The notes under the pieces: model-generated
Seen by the model: only the letters and a program-made list of their open reading frames with translations
What the model was told of the DNA's origin: nothing
Database searches by the model: none
In this document: one piece after another, positions 7,680 to 14,904 of the stretch
How positions within the stretch are numbered: the first letter of the stretch is position 1
Layout of the letters: the number at the start of each line of letters is the position of its first letter
DNA from: DATGZX01 sp035296965
GTDB taxonomy: Bacteria; Planctomycetota; Planctomycetia; Gemmatales; Gemmataceae
Length of the DNA: 64,000 bases
Reading direction: 5' to 3'
NCBI GenBank assembly: GCA_035296965.1
Contig: DATGZX010000383.1
Location: 50,759 to 114,758, forward strand
Position numbers and translations under genes: made by a program

Positions 7680-10531
7680 GCAACGAAGAGCTAAATGCGA
7701 TTCTCGACCGCGGTGACGCGAGCGCTTGCCTGGAATTCTTTGAGAACGCGACCGAAGCGGAACGCAAATCGGTTGCCAAGTCGGCACTGCAACGGGCGCG
7801 GGCAGCGCCCTGGGTACACCTTGCGGATACGCGCGTTTTCGAGATTGCTGTGCTTGCCTCGGCCTCGCTAAGTCAGTGGAAGAGGCGGCCCTGGTCCTAT
7901 CTGTCTCAGGATGATGTTGTCGCGGTGCTGGCTGCCCGACGTCCAAAGTGGCTCGACGAGTGGGCGCAATGGATTTGTGAGGACACGAGCCGCCACCAAT
8001 TCCACTGGCCGGCCCTGCGGCGGCTAGAGCGCATGGGACTCTGCAAGCGGCCGCAATCCGACAACTACAGTCGGGGAATGGTTGCCTGGCTCGGGCACGC
8101 GGGCGGAGGTGTCTACAATGCTTTGTGCGTGGACCCCGTGCTTCTGGAAGACGAACTCTGGAAAATCTTCCAGGTTGGCGTCCCCCTTTACGAGTCTGGT
8201 GCCAACGGTTGGTTTACCGCACTGGCTCGTCTTGCCGAGGAAGGGAGGATCCCGCGTGCCCGGCTCCTCGACGCTAGCCTGGACGCTCTCGAAGCTGATT
8301 TTCGCGAAGATCACTCGCGCGGTTACATTCGTCTGTACGCATTTCTTTCACCAACACTAGAGGAACGCTCAGAGCGGGCAGAACGCTACCTTGGCCTGGT
8401 AGAAAGCCGGAATGCTTCCACGGTGGCATTCGCGCTGCGGACCCTCCATGAACTCGTCCCGAAAAAGCGACTCCATGCGGATGCGCTGCTGGAACACCTG
8501 AGGCCGGCTCTACTCGCTCGGTCAAAGGGCATTGTTCTCTCGGCTGTTCAGCTCCTCCAAAAAGGAGATTGGGGAAACGGCGATTCTCATGCCCGCGTGG
8601 CGCTGCTCGCTGCGGAGGCTCTCGCTAATCCGGACGCCCAAGTCGAGAAAAAAGCCCTGGATGTCATCCAGCGTTACGCGAACCCACCGGGTCACGATCT
8701 CAAGCAGGTTCTCGGCGACAGGCTCCCTAACCTGGCTCCCTCGCAGCGGTCGCGCCTGGAGGCGTGGTTAGCAACGTTTCAACCGGAGCGGCTGGCGGAG
8801 CATGGCTCCATCTCTGAACCGGAATTGGACGACTTGCTTTGTCGCGCCGCGGCGCTCGACCCGGAGCTAACTGCATTGGCCGGGGTCCCCGCTGCGATAG
8901 AAGCGGTTTCCAGCGGCACGGGCACTCTCCCAGCGCTCCGCTTCGATGGCACGGAAATGCCTCGACTCAACCCGGAAGCGCAGTTGAAGCCGGTCGACGA
9001 GCTGGACGAGCTGATCGATCTATTCGCTTGGGTACTCGAGAATGCAGAAGCAGCCGACGAGGTGGAGCGGGCCCTCGATGGCGTCGCCCGGCTCTGTGAA
9101 GAGCAACCAAGCGACTTTGCGGCGCGAGTCAGCCCCTTGCTAGCGCGATCCAATGAACTGGCAACCAAGGACAGAATAGCCCTGAATCTCTTTGAACGGT
9201 CGCTGTGCGACGTCGTCTTGGCCTGGGTAACCGGCAGAATGTGGTGTCCGCCAGGGTTTCCAGGATACTTTATGTGCTATCGGGAGCGCATCAATGAACT
9301 AATCCGACAAGTCGGCCAGCCCCGCGCCGCGCCACTCTTGGCAACGCCAACGCATCGTGGCGGCTGGATTGACCCTCTGATATTGGCCAGCCGAGTACGC
9401 CAACTTACCGCGGGAAGTGTCTCGCCAGGCAACGCGGACGGGTTGCTTGCGCTCTTACGCCTGGCACCGGAGCGCCGTGCAGCGGCGCTCGCGGAAGTAG
9501 CCGGAGTGGCAGGAGAATTTGCAAGTGCTCTTCGCTACGCGCTCGGCAGTAATGGGGAAACGATCGGGCCAACAGCCAACTGGTGGGTGTCGGCAGCCCG
9601 AGCGCGCCAGCCCTTCATGGACGACGATGCCTTGGAGCAATGTCATCCAGGTTTGGGCCCCGATGCCGGTCTCGCCGCCAGTTATGCGTTTCGGAAAGGC
9701 CCCCACAAGCTTGCATCAGCCTGGATGCAGGCTCCGAACTTGATGGAGAGATACCCCCCTTTGCCGACGGCGCGAGCAGCGGAACCGGCCACGGTCCAGT
9801 TGCATCGTCTTAATCGTGGATGGGACGAACCCCTACTGCGCTGGGCAGCGACCGTATGGCCATTGGCCCGCGAGTCCTTGTTCGCGGTCGGTGCTGAGCA
9901 AGTGGCCGGCCATACCGGCGTACCGACTTGTGCCCGAATGAACCGCGTCTACCTGGAGCCTCTTTTCGACCCCGACGTCCCTCTCAAACCGATGGCGTTG
10001 CACTTGCTTGCTCTCGCCCTCTCATCCAAGCAGCCAGACGAAAGCGGTCTGGCTACGGACGTGCTGATTGCTGCGATCAACGACCGCCGTCTCGATGGCG
10101 GGGAGCTCGGCGCGGTCATGCACGCCCTGGAGCCCAGCGGGTTGATCAAGCCTCTTCGTTGGGCCAAGGGGCTCGAAGCATTAGCACGAACATCGCACCT
10201 CCATAGTCAGGTTGTGGTCGCGACTCTTCAGTGTCTTTTGCAGGGCGATGCCTTCCCGTACAATCGGGACCGAAACGCCATGCTCGAACTCCTGAGGGAA
10301 CAGCTCATAGCCTACGGAGATGCAGTAACCTGTGCCGCGACGCGCTCATACCTATCGCAATGGCAAGGGGGAGGGCAGACCGGCAAACTTTCCCGCCAGC
10401 TTCTGGAAATGCAACCAGATGCGGAGTCCCCAGCGAGGCGCGCCGCCACCATTCAGGATCTCGCCGGTCGCATCGAGAGAGTGGAGCGCTGGAGCCGCGC
10501 GCGAAAGTCGTGTAGGGCGCCGTGGGAATAA
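7676..10531 (+). CDS. DUF6493-type helical-repeat protein
   Basis: A 951-residue protein dominated by helical, HEAT-like repeats (for example about residues 180-370). The middle has PLLATPTHRGGWIDPLIL (about residues 560-577), which I recognise from DUF6493 proteins that sit beside SWIM zinc-finger genes in many bacteria; this assignment is from memory of the motif. There is no signal peptide or membrane segment, so it is probably a cytoplasmic scaffold. The ATG overlaps the SWIM gene stop, indicating coupled translation. No ATPase, nuclease or VWA partner follows; the next gene is a DUF433 antitoxin in a different module. Function is unknown; association with the SWIM protein is the only supported context. 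Confidence 0.7.
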   Translation: MSNEELNAILDRGDASACLEFFENATEAERKSVAKSALQRARAAPWVHLADTRVFEIAVLASASLSQWKRRPWSYLSQDDVVAVLAARRPKWLDEWAQWICEDTSRHQFHWPALRRLERMGLCKRPQSDNYSRGMVAWLGHAGGGVYNALCVDPVLLEDELWKIFQVGVPLYESGANGWFTALARLAEEGRIPRARLLDASLDALEADFREDHSRGYIRLYAFLSPTLEERSERAERYLGLVESRNASTVAFALRTLHELVPKKRLHADALLEHLRPALLARSKGIVLSAVQLLQKGDWGNGDSHARVALLAAEALANPDAQVEKKALDVIQRYANPPGHDLKQVLGDRLPNLAPSQRSRLEAWLATFQPERLAEHGSISEPELDDLLCRAAALDPELTALAGVPAAIEAVSSGTGTLPALRFDGTEMPRLNPEAQLKPVDELDELIDLFAWVLENAEAADEVERALDGVARLCEEQPSDFAARVSPLLARSNELATKDRIALNLFERSLCDVVLAWVTGRMWCPPGFPGYFMCYRERINELIRQVGQPRAAPLLATPTHRGGWIDPLILASRVRQLTAGSVSPGNADGLLALLRLAPERRAAALAEVAGVAGEFASALRYALGSNGETIGPTANWWVSAARARQPFMDDDALEQCHPGLGPDAGLAASYAFRKGPHKLASAWMQAPNLMERYPPLPTARAAEPATVQLHRLNRGWDEPLLRWAATVWPLARESLFAVGAEQVAGHTGVPTCARMNRVYLEPLFDPDVPLKPMALHLLALALSSKQPDESGLATDVLIAAINDRRLDGGELGAVMHALEPSGLIKPLRWAKGLEALARTSHLHSQVVVATLQCLLQGDAFPYNRDRNAMLELLREQLIAYGDAVTCAATRSYLSQWQGGGQTGKLSRQLLEMQPDAESPARRAATIQDLAGRIERVERWSRARKSCRAPWE

Positions 10532-10663
10532 CATTCGGCGGTCATCCCGCGGCACCCGAATCGTGGTTGATGCTGCAAGTCCCTACGCGGTCCTATAGAA
10601 TCCAACCATGGTACGCTGGCTTCGTGTCGCCAACGGCAACCCCTCGCTCAGACGGAGAACATT

Positions 10664-10894
10664 ATGGACTGGCAAGATCGAATCACCATAGACCCAAAGG
10701 TGCTGGTCGGCAAGCCGGTCATCCGCGGGACACGCCTGGCCGTCGCATTTCTCATGGATCTCTTGGCGGAAGACTGGACCGATGAGCAGATCTTGAAGAA
10801 CTACCCGCAGCTTGTTCGCGAAGATCTTAAGGCAGTTCGCCACTACGCTGCCGAGACCTTGAAACAGGAACATGTCCACCCCCTGCCCGTGTGA
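10664..10894 (+). CDS. DUF433 antitoxin (VapB45-like)
   Basis: A 76-residue DUF433 protein: ITIDPKVLVGKPVIRGTRLA followed by LLAEDWTDEQILKNYPQL is the family hallmark, a winged-HTH-like antitoxin usually paired with a DUF5615 PIN-like nuclease. A CGGAGAA ribosome site precedes the ATG. Three bases after its stop begins a 15-codon remnant of a DUF5615 toxin (10898-10945), so the module has lost its toxin. The antitoxin itself appears full length. Confidence 0.85.
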   Translation: MDWQDRITIDPKVLVGKPVIRGTRLAVAFLMDLLAEDWTDEQILKNYPQLVREDLKAVRHYAAETLKQEHVHPLPV

Positions 10895-10897
10895 GAC

Positions 10898-10945
10898 ATG
10901 GCGAACTTTCTAGCCAACGAAAATGTCCCCAAGAAGGGAAGCTGA
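10898..10945 (+). pseudogene. DUF5615 PIN-like toxin, 15-codon 5' fragment
   Basis: The short frame MANFLANENVPKKGS then TGA matches the start of DUF5615 toxins (typically M-x-FLADENVP), with Asn replacing the usual Asp. It starts three bases after the DUF433 stop, the normal operon position. Nothing resembling the remaining 100 or so residues follows; instead there is a 95-bp palindrome and then a partial MITE. This is a toxin remnant, not a gene. Confidence 0.65.
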
Positions 10946-11015
10946 GGATCGTCCCGCTGCGATGAGATCGCTGTTTCCAGAACGTGCTTCCAACGCAAGC
11001 GCTCGACGAAGCAGA

Positions 11016-11110
11016 GTAGGGCGTGTCAAGCGTAGCCGCGCTGACGCACCTGACCCCAGAATGCCGGAATCGAACGGTGCGTCGGCGCGAGTACGCTTGA
11101 CACACCCTAC
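11016..11110. repeat. 95-bp palindrome, GTAGGG-GTGTCAAGCGTA type
   Basis: The two 35-base ends are reverse complements with four mismatches (left GTAGGGCGTGTCAAGCGTA, right TACGCTTGACACACCCTAC), with about 25 bases between. It abuts a MITE copy that lacks its left end, so one element inserted into or replaced part of the other. It lies between the DUF5615 remnant and the deaminase remnant. Confidence 0.75.
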
Positions 11111-11261
11111 CACTCTCTTTGGCTCTGGTGCACTGCTCCCGATTATACTGGGGCGGGTGCTGGTACATTGCAGCTCGATACGGAGTCGCTGCCTGGAGTG
11201 GTCAGTTACCGATGGTTCGCTGTTGCTCGCATGCTCACGCAAAAGCCGTGGGCATGGCACC
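11111..11261. mobile_element. MITE-like element, copy B, left-truncated
   Basis: This copy begins inside the core (CTCTTTGGCTCTGGTGCACT) and continues to an intact right hairpin end (CACGCAAAAGCCGTGGGCAT, then GGCACC). The left 110 or so bases present in copy C are replaced by the 95-bp palindrome. The right end touches the first readable codon of the deaminase remnant, so the element marks the toxin break point. Confidence 0.75.
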
Positions 11262-11263
11262 AG

Positions 11264-11401
11264 GCGATCCTGTACATCAACAACCCGCAAATCTGTCTGC
11301 CCTGACTTCAGAATCTGGAAAACATGTTGCCTCCTGGCAGCGTGTTGGCAATTGTGTTACCGGATGGTACCTCAAAAGTGTCTATTGGAAACGCCCGATG
11401 A
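11264..11401 (+). pseudogene. DddA/SCP1.201-like deaminase toxin, 3' remnant with stop at zinc cysteine
   Basis: Read in frame from 11264, the sequence gives AILYINNPQICLP, a TGA (11303-11305), then LQNLENMLPPGSVLAIVLPD and GTSKVSIGNAR, ending at TGA 11399-11401. The pattern of a beta-strand and NNP followed by CxxC, then LLPPGs-x-L-x-V-x-x-PdG and a closing GN, is the C-terminal half of SCP1.201/DddA-like cytidine deaminase toxins. The TGA falls exactly where the second cysteine of the CxxC zinc motif is expected, a one-base change from TGC or TGT. The N-terminal half with HxE is absent; MITE copy B abuts the break. The terminal TGA overlaps the Imm1 start, as in intact toxin-immunity pairs. 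Family call is by eye. Confidence 0.55.
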
Positions 11402-11802
11402 TGGTGGAATTTCAGGACCTGGAAGACCGTACGAACCCTTGCAACGGTGAGCGGTTCGCAAGTCCCTCCCAAGTAATCGCATTGCTTGATGAGCTAAACT
11501 GCTCAAGGCCCCCTTTCATGTGCGAATTGATCGGGGATAATGGGTTCACTTTGACAGTCGGGCTGGGTGGTGATGTCGGCTGCGTTCAGCACGCTCCCAG
11601 CGATGGAACTCCCCCGTATTTGATGGCAGTTGGTTCAACCGAGGTAGAACCGAACGTTGGCGACGTGGAGTTTGTCGTGGGAGGAACTGCGACGCCGATA
11701 GATCGGCGATATTGCGTACCCTTTGAAACAGCGAAACAAATCGCCGCCCACTTCGTCGAGACGGGCAATCGCTGGCTCGGGGTATCGTGGGAGGAAATAT
11801 AG
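11398..11802 (+). CDS. Imm1-family immunity protein
   Basis: About 134 residues starting at ATG 11398 (or 11401). The body has an Imm1-type pattern: LTVGLGGDVGCVQHA, FVVGGTATPIDRRYCVPFE, then a closing FVETGNRWLGVSWEEI. Imm1 proteins neutralise deaminase-type polymorphic toxins, including DddA-like enzymes. The start overlaps the stop of a deaminase remnant by one base, which supports both calls. The open frame continues upstream into the MITE, but that part is not coding-like. The immunity gene looks intact although its toxin is broken. It is probably cytoplasmic. Confidence 0.7.
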   Translation: MMVEFQDLEDRTNPCNGERFASPSQVIALLDELNCSRPPFMCELIGDNGFTLTVGLGGDVGCVQHAPSDGTPPYLMAVGSTEVEPNVGDVEFVVGGTATPIDRRYCVPFETAKQIAAHFVETGNRWLGVSWEEI

Positions 11803-12080
11803 GCACGTCTGCCCGTCCACGCCGCCGCCGATGTTTCTCCTGCCGAAGTCCCAGATAAGAGCGCCCAGCCTGTATTGCCACGAGCGCACGTTTCATCGCC
11901 CGACTTCTGCAATGGCGGCGTTGTAAGGGAGACCGGGCGTAGGGTCAAAGTATTCAGTCGGGCAGCAGGGGACGCCTCGATTGAATTTGGCGGCTTCCGT
12001 CCACGAGAGAATCAGCCGATTGACGGAGCCAATGCGAGACCTAATGCTAATCATTCCTCCTCAATCTCAGCGGGTGAACC

Positions 12081-12179
12081 ATGAAATTCGCTCTCGTGCC
12101 TTGGCAACTGCTTTTCGTCATCTTGGCTGGTTAGGTTAATTGGAAGCAGCAAGAAGTAATCGAGTAGCAGCAACGGCAG
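12081..12179 (+). pseudogene. Integrase-core transposase, N-terminal remnant
   Basis: ATG at 12081 gives MKFALVPWQLLFVILAG, TAG, VNWKQQEVIE, TAG. It resembles the start of a planctomycete DDE/integrase-type transposase (PWQLLFVILAGW-N-x-x-QQEVIEY), with stops at the expected Trp and Tyr positions. The frame then decays and MITE copy D begins at 12233. This is a decayed insertion-sequence fragment; family recognition is from memory. Confidence 0.5.
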
Positions 12180-12232
12180 CAGCACGAGCGGCCCTACCGA
12201 TAACTTCAACTACTCGCTCAGCAGCCGCGCCG

Positions 12233-12410
12233 GGTGCCATGTCCACGGCTTTTGCGTGGGCATGCGAGCGACATTGGGCCCGGTTGTGATTTGTCCTGCG
12301 AGAGGATGCAATGTCCTGCCGCTTGAAATCAGAACGCGACTCCGGGCAACTGGTCGGCACGGGTCGACTGCCACCCATTATACTGGAGCGGGCGCAGGTC
12401 CATTTCAGCC
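12233..12410. mobile_element. MITE-like element, copy D, right-truncated
   Basis: An intact left hairpin end (GGTGCCATGTCCACGGCTTT ... GTGGGCATGCGAGC) is followed by about 140 bases of core (CAGAACGCGACTCC, CATTATACTGGAGCGG). The right hairpin end is missing. Its core is closer to the short copy upstream of the coiled-coil gene (14421-14476) than to copies A and C, so there are at least two core subfamilies. Confidence 0.65.
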
Positions 12411-12501
12411 TGCCACCTTTTGTCTTTACACAAGTCGCCGTGCCCGGTGATGCGGGCTTCCCTCACCAAGTGGCCGCAATCCTCTGCAGGATTGTTGCAA
12501 C

Positions 12502-12825
12502 CTACTGGTGGTCGTTCGTCTCGAGCCTACCGAGATGCCTCTGGATGCGACTCTTGGCAAGCGTCGCCAACTTGTGAAGGCGCACAATGGATGGAGCCAG
12601 AAGGCCAGCCTGTTGCCAACCCGCAAGCGGAATGTCAGAAGAAGTTGTTCGTGGCTGAGTGGTGACTCGTGCCGGCAACACGTCCGCGTCGCCGGTGTCG
12701 AGAATCACCAAGGCTGGACGCGGCTTTCCAGGACCACTGACAGTGAAGGGAAAGTCCACCAGGACGATATCACCGGGCTGATAGCTTGTCGTAGATGGCG
12801 TCACTATCTGCGTATCCCCGGCCAA
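12502..12825 (-). CDS. PemK/MazF-like toxin with premature stop
   Basis: About 107 residues as read; the core YQPGDIVLVDFPFT, KPRPALVILDTGDADVLPA and SIVRLHKLATLAKSRIQRHL is typical of MazF/PemK-type endoribonuclease toxins. The frame ends at TAG (12502-12504), but reading through gives 12 more codons (VATILQRIAATW) and then TGA at 12463-12465. That tail looks like the natural C-terminal helix, so the TAG is probably a nonsense mutation. The start is uncertain: the first ATG (12825) lies inside the antitoxin gene, and a later GTG near 12801 would shorten the overlap. Whether the truncated protein is active is unknown. Confidence 0.7.
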   Translation of the reverse strand: MAGDTQIVTPSTTSYQPGDIVLVDFPFTVSGPGKPRPALVILDTGDADVLPARVTTQPRTTSSDIPLAGWQQAGLLAPSIVRLHKLATLAKSRIQRHLGRLETNDHQ

Positions 12826-12988
12826 AATCCTGCGCTGCTAGTTGTTCCCATTCCTGAGCCGACTCATCTTCAGGAACCAGCACAAGGACACGCACCTGCC
12901 GTCCGACAGGAATGCATCCTGCGATCGAAGCCGGCACTGCCAGCGTTTGGTCCGCGCTGAGCTGGGTCTGGAATTCGACTGCTTTCAT
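12770..12988 (-). CDS. Antitoxin of a PemK/MazF-type module
   Basis: A 72-residue protein (MKAVEFQTQLSADQTLAVPA ... VPEDESAQEWEQLAAQDFGR ... DSDAIYDKLS). The N-terminal beta-rich DNA-binding half and acidic helical C-terminus match a small antitoxin family that sits upstream of PemK-like toxins. It overlaps the toxin frame downstream on the same strand. The module is complete in layout, but its toxin carries a premature stop. Confidence 0.7.
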   Translation of the reverse strand: MKAVEFQTQLSADQTLAVPASIAGCIPVGRQVRVLVLVPEDESAQEWEQLAAQDFGRGYADSDAIYDKLSAR

Positions 12989-13124
12989 GCTGAAAAACCT
13001 CTAATCTTTATTGTACCAGCTACGCGGGCAGTCCAGGAGTGCATTTGTCGGCTCTTCAAAGAACTTGCCCGGCATCGCGCGAAGGAGAAACCGTCTTCAT
13101 GTGCTTATCGTTGGCTTCATGAGC

Positions 13125-13388
13125 GGTGCCATGCCCACGGCTTTTGCGTGGGCATGCGAGCAACATTGGGCCCGGCTGCGATTTGTCCTCCGGGAGGAGG
13201 CAATGTCCTGCCGCTTGAAATCAGAACGTATTTCTTTACCACTCCTTGGCTCTGGTGCACTGCTCCCGATTATACTGGAGTGGATGCTGGCAGATTGCAG
13301 GTAGATATGAAGTCGCTGCCTGGAGTTGTTAGTTACGGACGGCTCGCTGTCGCTCACATGCCCACGCAAAAGCCGGGGGCATGGCACC
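13125..13388. mobile_element. MITE-like element, copy C, full length (264 bp)
   Basis: This is the best-preserved copy. The left end (GGTGCCATGCCCACGGCTTT ... GGGCATGCGAGC, 13125-13161) and right end (GCTCACATGCCCACGCAAAA ... GGGCATGGCACC, 13352-13388) are 37-base inverted repeats with few mismatches, each containing an internal ATGCCCACG/CGTGGGCAT hairpin. The core includes CCGATTATACTGGAG, which on the minus strand reads TATAAT and could act as a promoter -10 box. No clear target duplication is visible. Confidence 0.8.
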
Positions 13389-13484
13389 CGGCGCGACGCA
13401 TTCAGGACGGTTTTCCGCCGACTGATCTCCGTGAGGGCGTAACGAGTCGCCCATTCATTCAGCCCCCGACCGATGTCGCATGTG

Positions 13485-14393
13485 CTAGCGCAACTTGCCT
13501 TTTTTTGCACGGGCTGCGCCCCTTTTCTTCACTGCCCGCGCCGCGGCATTGCTCAGCAGTCTCCTCAAGCACTCCTGAATCTCTGCAGAGATACTTTTGC
13601 ATTCCTGGCTGACGGCCACACCCTGCGCGGAGAGAACCTGCAGGTCTTTGCGCAAGACTTCAAGCTCTTCCTGCACTTTATCCATCTGTGGAACGGGGGT
13701 ATGAACTCCCAGTTGGTTCTTGAAGAGTTCGTCCAGCCTCTTCCTTTCGGGGGTGCCCTTCGCCCAGGTGGCACGATGGACAAACTCGCGCACCTTCGGC
13801 AGGACATAGTGGACGCGGGTTTTTGCCTTGTTCCATTGAAGCACGTCAGCCGCCAGGGCATGCATTTTTTCTTCCGTCGTCAACAACCTCTTCGACGAGG
13901 CTTCCAGTTCTGCCCGCAGGCCTTCCATACTGATGCGTAAAGTATCCATGGTCGCTTCCAGGCCCAATACGTTCTTCCAATGAGCTTCGAGGTCCTGCCA
14001 CTTGGCCAGGGCAAACTCCAGCTCACCGCTTTCCTCACGGGCAACAGCCTGGGGCGGCGGCTTCAGGCGGACGTAAATATCCAGGTGGCTAACTTCTTGT
14101 GGGGGCTGCGGGAGAGTATTCCTCAGTTGGGGGTTGGCTCCGCTCAGGCCGGAGTGGGATACCTCTCCGTGGCGCCATGATTCAACTTCCTCAGTCGCTA
14201 TGGCCACGGCCTTCAGAAGGTTTTCGGTCGTCAATCGTTCGCCGATGTCAGGAATGTGAAAACTGTCCCGGGGGATACGGAACATAAGAACCCAAGGGTC
14301 GCCCTCGGGTTTGAACCAGACGTCTGCAAAGTTCTCTCCCCTGAACTTCAAGGCTGCCCATTGTTTCGAGGGAGGCTGTTCAGAAAAGTTCAA
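13485..14393 (-). CDS. Coiled-coil hypothetical protein
   Basis: A 302-residue protein with an N-terminal globular part (KQWAALKFRGENFADVWFKP ... PDIGERLTTENLLKAVA) and a long helical, coiled-coil C-terminal region from about residue 125 (KWQDLEAHWKNVLGLEATMD ... KVQEELEVLRKDLQVLSAQG), ending in a basic tail (AVKKRGAARAKKGKLR). It is a conserved hypothetical type I associate with Gemmata-like genomes. The start appears to be TTG at 14393, with a G-rich ribosome site about nine bases upstream; a TATAAT box (14442-14437) lies about 45 bases before it. No catalytic motif is visible. The basic tail may bind nucleic acid, which is inference only. Confidence 0.7.
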   Translation of the reverse strand: MNFSEQPPSKQWAALKFRGENFADVWFKPEGDPWVLMFRIPRDSFHIPDIGERLTTENLLKAVAIATEEVESWRHGEVSHSGLSGANPQLRNTLPQPPQEVSHLDIYVRLKPPPQAVAREESGELEFALAKWQDLEAHWKNVLGLEATMDTLRISMEGLRAELEASSKRLLTTEEKMHALAADVLQWNKAKTRVHYVLPKVREFVHRATWAKGTPERKRLDELFKNQLGVHTPVPQMDKVQEELEVLRKDLQVLSAQGVAVSQECKSISAEIQECLRRLLSNAAARAVKKRGAARAKKGKLR

Positions 14394-14420
14394 TCGGCAC
14401 TACCCCCGTGTGATTGGCCT

Positions 14421-14476
14421 TGGTCCACTGCCACCGATTATACTGAAGCGGTTGCTGGTCCATCTCAGCCTAATTG
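14421..14476 (-). promoter_or_regulatory. MITE-core-like block carrying a TATAAT box before the coiled-coil gene
   Basis: This block (TGGTCCACTGCCACCGATTA ... TACTGAAGCGG) matches the core of MITE copy D without the hairpin ends. On the minus strand it holds TATAAT at 14442-14437, about 45 bases before the TTG start of the coiled-coil gene. No good -35 hexamer is visible. It is either a promoter captured from the repeat family or the source of the repeat core. Confidence 0.45.
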
Positions 14477-14579
14477 GACAGCGCCGCTTTTCGATTTGGA
14501 CAAGGGATTGGGACGTATGGCTTCCTCGGATCCTGGCCAACTTTACGCATGTTGAAAAGCATTTCGGGATTAGGCTCTC

Positions 14580-14842
14580 TTACGCCAAAGGCGTTACAGC
14601 GCAAAGCCCGGAGTCGCGGCAGCGCACTCCGGGAATATCGCCGAGCCCTGTTGCATCCTACACCGAAGGTGTTGCAGCGCAGAATTACCACGCAGCCCCA
14701 GACTTTCCGGGGTGGCGTCGCACCTTCCGCAATCGCACATGCGCTGCAACGCCTACGGCGTAGAAACGAAGAAGAAGAAACGCTGACCCGGAGTGCGCTG
14801 CCGCGGCTCCGAGCTTTGCGCTTTAACGCCTACGGCGTAGAG
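14580..14842. repeat. Composite inverted repeat of TACGCC-GGCGTT palindromes
   Basis: Four short palindromic units, two pointing right (TTACGCCAAAGGCGTTACAG near 14581; CTACACCGAAGGTGTTGCAG near 14659) and two pointing left (AACGCCTACGGCGTAG near 14749 and 14827), are arranged so that 14580-14637 pairs with 14786-14842 over about 58 bases, including the stretch AAAGCCCGGAGTCGCGGCAG. It interrupts the TIGR03067-like remnant at its right side. REP-like, non-coding. Confidence 0.7.
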
Positions 14843-14904
14843 CTTCCCGGAATTGGCCCCGCTTGCTAGGTGCCGCCGGTCTCGCGGCCAGGCGCTCCCG
14901 CAAA

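Noticed and set aside
11303..11305. TGA in the deaminase remnant as a selenocysteine codon
   Set aside because: No SECIS-like hairpin or selenocysteine context; the toxin also lacks its N-terminal half, so a mutation is simpler.
12842..13612. Plus-strand frame of 256 codons across MITE copy C
   Set aside because: It runs through the repeat and antisense of the antitoxin; no motif.
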